Shown here one piece after another: positions 40,190 to 45,482 of a DNA stretch of 45,482 bases; position 1 is the first letter of the stretch; each line of letters begins with the position of its first letter. The stretch lies in NCBI GenBank assembly GCA_964556225.1, contig CAZKVJ010000023.1:1-45482 (forward strand), given 5' to 3'. The DNA is from CAZKVJ01 sp964556225 (GTDB lineage Bacteria; Actinomycetota; Acidimicrobiia; Acidimicrobiales; Ilumatobacteraceae). The position numbers were made by a program, and so were the translations under genes. Below the pieces are notes generated by a model. That model ran no database searches. It saw only the letters and a program-made list of their open reading frames with translations, and was not told the DNA's origin.

Positions 40190-43100
40190 ATGCACCGCCC
40201 ATCATCACGCTTCATGCTCGCCGCGCTCCTGCTGGCCTGCGTCACGCTCGCCACCGTGCTCGCCGACGGGTCCCCTGCGGCAGCGGGTCCGCCTCCCGTG
40301 ATGTACGGCTACGTCCCCCTCCCCGCCGACGACATGCAGGGGGCGATGGAGTCCGTCAACACCGCCGCCACCACGACGCTCGACTTCACGGTCGGGATCA
40401 CCAACGCGGCGCCGGGTTCGGTGATGTATTACGACCAGTGGGAGGACGGGTTCGAGTCGGATATCGCAAACCCGAGCCAGGCATCCACACTCGTGTTCGG
40501 CGACGCCAACACCGCCAACGGCAACGCGGCCACGTATTGCCCGGCCTGTGCGGGTGACCTGCTCCCGCAGGGCGCGCCGGTCATCATGCGCAACAGCATC
40601 ACCACCCCGCGGAGCTCGGCCCAGGTGCGCTTCGACGGCGGCGACAAGGTCGCGTCCACGAGAGGGTTCGCGATCACGGCCGGCGGGTTCACCTCGCTCG
40701 GGTCGGTGCTCTCCGGAGTCGTGAGCGCTTATGACACAACGCTGTTCGCCACCGACTACACCGTGCCGGTCGGCGAGGACACGCCGGTTCCCGCGGGCAC
40801 CAGCGACGCGTTCTCCTACACCGGCATGAGCGTCATGGCAGCCAACGACGCCACGACGGTCGAGGTGGACACCGACGGCGACGGCGTGGTGGACCTCACC
40901 GAGGTCATCGACGAGGCGGAGACGGTTTTCGTGAACGGGGGGCTCGCAGAGGGCGCACATGTCCGCTCGTCGGCGCCGGTGCAGGTGCACCTCGCGACCG
41001 GAGAGCGGGGGTCGTCGTACGAGTCCCGTTGGTTCACGCTGTTCCCGGACCACCTGCTCTCCGACGACTACCTCAGCCCGGCGGGCTCCGGCGTGGGCAA
41101 CTTCCGCACGGTCAACTACCTCTTCAACCCGTCGGGATCGCCGATCGTCGTCACCCCCGGCTGCCCCAGCTGCTCCGGGACGATCAGCGTGCCGGCGGGC
41201 GCGAGCGCCGCGTTCCACTCCCCCATCGGCGAAGCCGTGCGGTTCACGTCGTCTGGTGAACCGTTCATCGCAGTCGCCGGTGTCGGCGCCCAGTCGGGAG
41301 CAGCGCCGGGCGGCGGTTCCGACCAGAGCGCGACATGGGACTGGGGCCTCACCATGATCCCGACGTCCCTGCTCACGACCCAGGTGGTGCTCGGGTGGGC
41401 CCCGGGCAACTCCAACAACCCTCCGTCGTCCCCGTCGGCGAACCGGGACGACGACCCGGTGTGGATCACCTCGCTCGCGGCCACGACCATCCGCGTCGAC
41501 TTCGACGGCGATCCCACCACCGGATCGATCTCCACGCCGGACTGCTTCGGCGCTCGCCACGACCTCGAGCTCAGCGTGTCTGCACTGCTGTCGACCCGGA
41601 TCCACGACAGCGTCGACGGCGACATGACCGGGTCGCGCATCTACACCTGCGACGGCACCGTGCTGGCCGGAGCCTGGGGCGAGGACCCAGCCAGCGCGCC
41701 GGCCGGATCCCCTGGGTTCGATGCCGGCTACACGATCATCCCGACGACCGCGATGATCGTCGAGAAGACCGCGGTGCTCGCCGACGACAGGAACGCCGAC
41801 GGTGAGATCGGCCCAGGCGATCAGCTGACCTACGAGATCGCCATCGCAGACGCGAGCAGCCTGGCCTTCACCTCGGTGGTGGCCGAGGACGTGCTCCCGG
41901 CAGGGATGAGCTACGTGCCCGGCTCGACCACCTTCGACGACGGCGCGACGACGGTGGTCCTCGCCGACGACCTGGCACCGCCGGCGTCGACGATCTTCCC
42001 CCTCGACGAGGGCGGCGTCTCGCTGCCCGACGTCGCGGCCGGGCAGACCGTGTACCTGCGATTCGACGCGGCGATCGACGACCCATGGCCCGGCACCGGC
42101 GCCACCATCGGCAACACCGCGTGCGTCACGGCCGCCGAGGCCGCGGACTGCGACACCGAGTCCACCCACCTCGTGGAAGCCGACCTCTCCCTCGCCAAGA
42201 CCGAGGTCGCGGGACCTGCCCGCGTCGGCGACGACGCGGTGTTCGAGATCACGGTGGCGAACTCCGGACCCGACGACGCCCCCGGCGTCGTGGTCACGGA
42301 CCTGTTGCCGAGCGAGCTGTCGTTCGTGTCCGCGTCCCCGTCGGTGGGCACGTACGACCCTGTGACGGGCGTGTGGACGGTCGGGACCGTCAGCTCCGCC
42401 ACGACGGCCACGCTCGTCCTGACTGCCACCGTCGGCAGCGCCGATCCGATCACCAACGTCGCCGAGGTGACCGCGGCCCAAGCCGTGGACCCCGACTCAC
42501 AACCGGCCGAGAACGCCCTGGGCCCGATGAACCCCGCCGACCAGGATGACGAGAGCTCCGCAACGGTCGACGTCGATCCTCCACACGTGGACCTGTCGCT
42601 GACGAAGACGGTCCTCACCGCCCCGGCCCACGTGGGCGACATCGTCGTGTTCGAGCTGACGCTGGCCAACGCCGGTCCGTCCGACGCCACCGGCGCGGAG
42701 GTCACGGACCTCCTTCCGGCCGGTCTCTCCTTCGACGGCGCGCTGGCGACGGTCGGCACCTACGACGACGCCTCGGGCGTGTGGACCGTCGGCGACCTGG
42801 CCAGTGGCGCCACCGAGTCGCTGCTCCTCGCCGCCCGCACCGACGCTGGCAGCATCACCAACCACGCCGAGGTGACCGCCGTCGACCAACCGGACGCGGA
42901 CTCCACCCCCTCCAACGGCGTCGCCGGCGAGGACGACCAGGCGAGCGCAGCGGTCACCGCCTCACCCCTCGCCGACCTGTCACTGTCGAAGGTGCTCATT
43001 TCGACGCCCGTGCACCTCGGTGACAGCGCCGTGTTCGAGCTGACCGTTTCGAACGCCGGCCCGTCCGACGCAACCGGTGTGGTGGTCAGCGAGCAGCTCC

Positions 43101-45412
43101 CGCCCGGACTCGCCCACCTGTCCGACGACGGTGCCGGCGCGTACGAGCCCTCCAGCGGGACCTGGGCCGTTGGCACGGTGCCGGCTGGTGGAGCGCGCAC
43201 CCTGACGCTCACGACACGGGTCGACGCGCTCGCGGTCGACAACCTGGCGGAGATCACCGCGGCCAACGAGGACGACCCGGACTCGCAACCGGCCGAGAAC
43301 CCGTTCGGGCCGTCCGACCCGGCTGACCAGGACGACGAGGCCGCAGTGAGCCTGACCGTCGAACCGCTCGCCGACCTCTCGCTCGCCAAGACCTCGACAC
43401 CGACGACGGTGACCCAGCTGGACACCGCGACGTTCACCCTCGCTGTCTCCAACGCCGGACCGTCCGACGCGACGGGCGTCGTCGTCACCGACCTGCTCCC
43501 CGCCGGCCTTGCCTTCGCCGGGGCGACACCGAGCCACGGCACGTACGACCCGGGCACCGGCGCCTGGGCGATCGGTGATCTCCCGAACGGGGCCGCGGCG
43601 ACGCTGACGATCAGCGTCCAGGTCCTCGACGCCGGCACCATCGTCAACATCGCCGAAGTGACAGCGGTCACCGAGGACGACCCGGACTCGTTCCCGGGGA
43701 ACGCCGATCCCGCCGAAGACGACCAGGACGCGAGTGCGCTGTCGAGCGATCCGCTCATCGACCTGTCGGTCGCCGAGTCGGTGTCCGCGCCGGCGGCAGT
43801 GGTCGGTGGGACCGTGACCTACACGTTCACCGTCGCCAACGACGGACCCTCGGACGCCACCGGGGTGCAGCTCGCGGCGCTCCTGCCCGCCGGGGTCACG
43901 TACGTCGCTGATGCACCCGCGCAGGGCACCTACGATCCAGCGACCGGGCTGTGGGACGTCGGCGACCTCCCCGTCGGAACCTCGACCAGCCTCTCCGTGA
44001 CCGTCGAGGTGCGCGTGGCGGGCCCGATCGACGGCTTCGTCGAGGTGATCGCCGCCGACCAACCCGACGTCGACTCGGCCCCAGCAGAGGACCCGCTGGG
44101 CGCCAGCTCACCGCCGAACCAAGACGACGAGGCAACTGCCACCGTGGTCGGGATCCTCGTCGACCTCGAGCTCGACCTCGAGTTCGACGCAGCCTCCGTA
44201 CTCGTCGGCGGACCGGTCACGTCCACGGTCACGGTGACCAATCGCGGCCCCTCCGACGCGACGGGCGTGAACGTGACCGAAGTGGTGCCGGTCGGGCTGA
44301 CGATGCTCACCAGCACACCGAGCCGTGGCACGTACGACCCGGTAACCGGAACGTGGACCGTCGGCGGTCTCGCCGCCGGCGAGACGGCAACACTGGAGAT
44401 CGTCGCCGTCGTCGCCCAGGCCGGTCCGATCACTGCGCGGGCGGAGGTCACTGCGGCCAACGAGCCCGACGTCGACTCCACCCCGGCCAACGCCGGCGCC
44501 GGCGAGGACGACGTGGACACGGCGACCGTTGTCGGCGAGGCCGCGGACCTGTCACTGGACAAGTCGGTCGACATCACCGAGCCTGATCTCGGCGACACGG
44601 TGACCTACCGGCTCACGCTCACCAACCACGGTCCGGCCGCAGCGACCCATGTGGTGGTCCGCGATGAGCTCCCTACCGGAGTGACATGGCTCAATGACAC
44701 TGCGGCCGGAGCCTACGATCACGTCAGCGGTCGCTGGAGCGTGCCCTGGTTGCCAGCCGGCGCGACCACGAGCGTCGACATCACCGTACGCGTGGGCCAG
44801 GCCAGCGCCATCGCCAACCGGGCCAGCGTGGACAGCGTCGACCAGCCGGACCCCGACTCTCAGCCTGGCAACGTCGCGCCCAGCGAGGACGATGAGGACA
44901 CCGTGACGATCCAGCCCCGTACGGCGTCCCTTGCTGGCACGATCTGGCGAGATGACGACCGTGATGGGGTCCACGACCCGGGCGAGTCGGCGATCCCAGG
45001 TGTGGTCGTCGCGCTCTTGAACAGCGACGGCAACCTCGTGGCGACCGTGGTGACCGACGCGACCGGCAGCTACTCGGTCGGAGGGCTCACTCCGGCCACC
45101 TACACGCTGGTCGTCGACCCGAGCACGCTGCCGGCCGGTGTGTCGGTGCAGTCCGCCGACCCTGACGGTGTCAACGACCACCGTCACGTCCTCACGCTGG
45201 CCGCCGGCGAGAACGTCGCCGAGCTCGACTTCGCGTTCGCGGCGGCACCCGCCGCGCCCGCGACGACCACGACCTCGGCTCCCGCCGCCTCCACCGGCAC
45301 CGACTTGCCCGGTGCGGGCAGCGATCCCCGACACCTGTTGACCACGGCCCTCCTGCTCGTCGGCGCCGGCGGCATCCTCCTGCTCGTGCGTTCCCGGCGC
45401 CGGCGGTGCTGA
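40190..45412 (+). CDS. Large surface protein with eight DUF11 repeats, an SdrD_B-like domain and a sortase-like tail
   Basis: A 1740-residue exported protein. After a signal peptide (about 1-32) comes a beta-rich N-terminal region of about 490 residues with a calcium-loop-like DTDGDGVVD. Eight DUF11-type repeats begin at about residues 522 (divergent), 665, 801, 929, 1062, 1191, 1325 and 1453. An SdrD_B-like segment (about 1579-1680, GTIWRDDDRDGVHDPGE) and a Thr/Ala-rich stretch follow. The C-terminus has LPGAG at 1706, a hydrophobic helix and an Arg-rich tail, so the protein is probably wall-anchored by a sortase with a variant motif, or simply held in the membrane. The ATG at 40190 is chosen for the signal peptide. 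An in-frame ATG at 40154 is possible and no strong ribosome site decides. A role as adhesin or surface layer is inferred. Confidence 0.88.
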   Translation: MHRPSSRFMLAALLLACVTLATVLADGSPAAAGPPPVMYGYVPLPADDMQGAMESVNTAATTTLDFTVGITNAAPGSVMYYDQWEDGFESDIANPSQASTLVFGDANTANGNAATYCPACAGDLLPQGAPVIMRNSITTPRSSAQVRFDGGDKVASTRGFAITAGGFTSLGSVLSGVVSAYDTTLFATDYTVPVGEDTPVPAGTSDAFSYTGMSVMAANDATTVEVDTDGDGVVDLTEVIDEAETVFVNGGLAEGAHVRSSAPVQVHLATGERGSSYESRWFTLFPDHLLSDDYLSPAGSGVGNFRTVNYLFNPSGSPIVVTPGCPSCSGTISVPAGASAAFHSPIGEAVRFTSSGEPFIAVAGVGAQSGAAPGGGSDQSATWDWGLTMIPTSLLTTQVVLGWAPGNSNNPPSSPSANRDDDPVWITSLAATTIRVDFDGDPTTGSISTPDCFGARHDLELSVSALLSTRIHDSVDGDMTGSRIYTCDGTVLAGAWGEDPASAPAGSPGFDAGYTIIPTTAMIVEKTAVLADDRNADGEIGPGDQLTYEIAIADASSLAFTSVVAEDVLPAGMSYVPGSTTFDDGATTVVLADDLAPPASTIFPLDEGGVSLPDVAAGQTVYLRFDAAIDDPWPGTGATIGNTACVTAAEAADCDTESTHLVEADLSLAKTEVAGPARVGDDAVFEITVANSGPDDAPGVVVTDLLPSELSFVSASPSVGTYDPVTGVWTVGTVSSATTATLVLTATVGSADPITNVAEVTAAQAVDPDSQPAENALGPMNPADQDDESSATVDVDPPHVDLSLTKTVLTAPAHVGDIVVFELTLANAGPSDATGAEVTDLLPAGLSFDGALATVGTYDDASGVWTVGDLASGATESLLLAARTDAGSITNHAEVTAVDQPDADSTPSNGVAGEDDQASAAVTASPLADLSLSKVLISTPVHLGDSAVFELTVSNAGPSDATGVVVSEQLPPGLAHLSDDGAGAYEPSSGTWAVGTVPAGGARTLTLTTRVDALAVDNLAEITAANEDDPDSQPAENPFGPSDPADQDDEAAVSLTVEPLADLSLAKTSTPTTVTQLDTATFTLAVSNAGPSDATGVVVTDLLPAGLAFAGATPSHGTYDPGTGAWAIGDLPNGAAATLTISVQVLDAGTIVNIAEVTAVTEDDPDSFPGNADPAEDDQDASALSSDPLIDLSVAESVSAPAAVVGGTVTYTFTVANDGPSDATGVQLAALLPAGVTYVADAPAQGTYDPATGLWDVGDLPVGTSTSLSVTVEVRVAGPIDGFVEVIAADQPDVDSAPAEDPLGASSPPNQDDEATATVVGILVDLELDLEFDAASVLVGGPVTSTVTVTNRGPSDATGVNVTEVVPVGLTMLTSTPSRGTYDPVTGTWTVGGLAAGETATLEIVAVVAQAGPITARAEVTAANEPDVDSTPANAGAGEDDVDTATVVGEAADLSLDKSVDITEPDLGDTVTYRLTLTNHGPAAATHVVVRDELPTGVTWLNDTAAGAYDHVSGRWSVPWLPAGATTSVDITVRVGQASAIANRASVDSVDQPDPDSQPGNVAPSEDDEDTVTIQPRTASLAGTIWRDDDRDGVHDPGESAIPGVVVALLNSDGNLVATVVTDATGSYSVGGLTPATYTLVVDPSTLPAGVSVQSADPDGVNDHRHVLTLAAGENVAELDFAFAAAPAAPATTTTSAPAASTGTDLPGAGSDPRHLLTTALLLVGAGGILLLVRSRRRRC
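42182..44929 (+). repeat. Tandem coding repeats (seven typical DUF11 units)
   Basis: Units start at 42182, 42590, 42974, 43373, 43760, 44162 and 44546, so lengths are 408, 384, 399, 387, 402 and 384 bases. Each begins with a DLSL-like segment, contains SNAGPSDATGVVVTDLLPAGL or a variant, and ends in an acidic DPDSxPxN...EDD or QDDE block. The repeats have diverged well at the DNA level, so recent slippage is unlikely. Confidence 0.85.
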
Positions 45413-45421
45413 CCGAGCCGG

Positions 45422-45427
45422 TACCAT
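45422..45427 (+). promoter_or_regulatory. -10 box TACCAT of the tRNA-Pro gene
   Basis: TACCAT lies 10 bases before the first base of the tRNA, in a 25-base gap after the surface protein stop codon. Transcription would begin a few bases ahead of the mature 5' end. Confidence 0.5.
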
Positions 45428-45437
45428 CGCCCAGTCA

Positions 45438-45482
45438 CGGGGAGTGGCGCAGTGGAAGCGCACCTGCTTTGGGTGCAGGAGG
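45438..45482 (+). tRNA. tRNA-Pro (anticodon UGG), cut by the window end
   Basis: The 5' half of a tRNA is visible. Acceptor strand CGGGGAG is followed by TG, D-stem GCGC/GCGC around a seven-base loop, A26, and a five-pair anticodon stem CCTGC/GCAGG with loop TTTGGGT. The anticodon TGG reads CCA proline codons, and the C1 start is typical of bacterial tRNA-Pro. The variable loop, T arm and 3' end lie beyond the window. Confidence 0.88.

Overview
This is a 45.5 kb stretch of very GC-rich DNA from an actinobacterial chromosome. The elongation genes (mreB-mreC-mreD-mrdA-rodA), the DosR-type regulator, the WS/DGAT acyltransferase, the secreted proteins with LDTR-type and DUF11 repeats, and the frequent leaderless-type promoters together suggest the class Acidimicrobiia. 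That placement is an inference from gene content. Coding density is very high. No gap between genes exceeds 150 bases, so no long stretch lacks a gene. I see no insertion sequence, prophage, CRISPR array or rRNA.

Layout. 36-785: alpha/beta hydrolase. 796-3106 (minus): a MoxR ATPase and its VWA partner. 3195-4574: a CbbX/SpoVK-like AAA+ ATPase transcribed divergently, followed by a near-perfect 50 bp palindrome (4578-4627). 4667-9835: an overlapping operon of a membrane-anchored secreted protein, a lipoprotein that joins a solute-binding region to a VWA domain, a membrane coiled-coil protein and MurJ. PspA follows at 9855-10658. 10701-13042 (minus): obgE-proB. 13122-14710: dgt and an unknown gene, lying between obgE and rpmA. 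14762-19858 (minus): a B12-type radical SAM protein, its TIGR03936-type partner, RNase E/G, L21 and L27. 19926-25993 (minus): mreB-mreC-mreD-mrdA-rodA. 26063-26473: ndk. 26545-31189 (minus): tig-clpP-clpX-folC. 31281-32708: a small SH3-like protein and a class V aminotransferase-fold protein. 32726-36090: a DevR/DosR regulator, a divergent PAS histidine kinase and a three-cupredoxin copper oxidase. 36173-38072: a small membrane protein and a WS/DGAT acyltransferase. 38073-45412: two large divergent exported proteins, one an L,D-transpeptidase with three LDTR-type repeats and the other a surface protein with eight DUF11 repeats. A tRNA-Pro gene is cut by the window end.

Themes. Much of the window concerns the envelope: MurJ, PspA, the Mre/Rod elongasome, the L,D-transpeptidase and the surface protein. 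Ribosome and protein quality control (Obg, L21, L27, RNase E/G, Tig, ClpXP) forms the other large group. The clearest regulatory circuit is the DosR-like pair. The regulator keeps the DNA-reading helix of mycobacterial DosR, and a perfect DosR-type palindrome lies at the expected activator position in front of the copper oxidase. Many genes start 6-9 bases after a TAnnnT box, which implies leaderless mRNAs.
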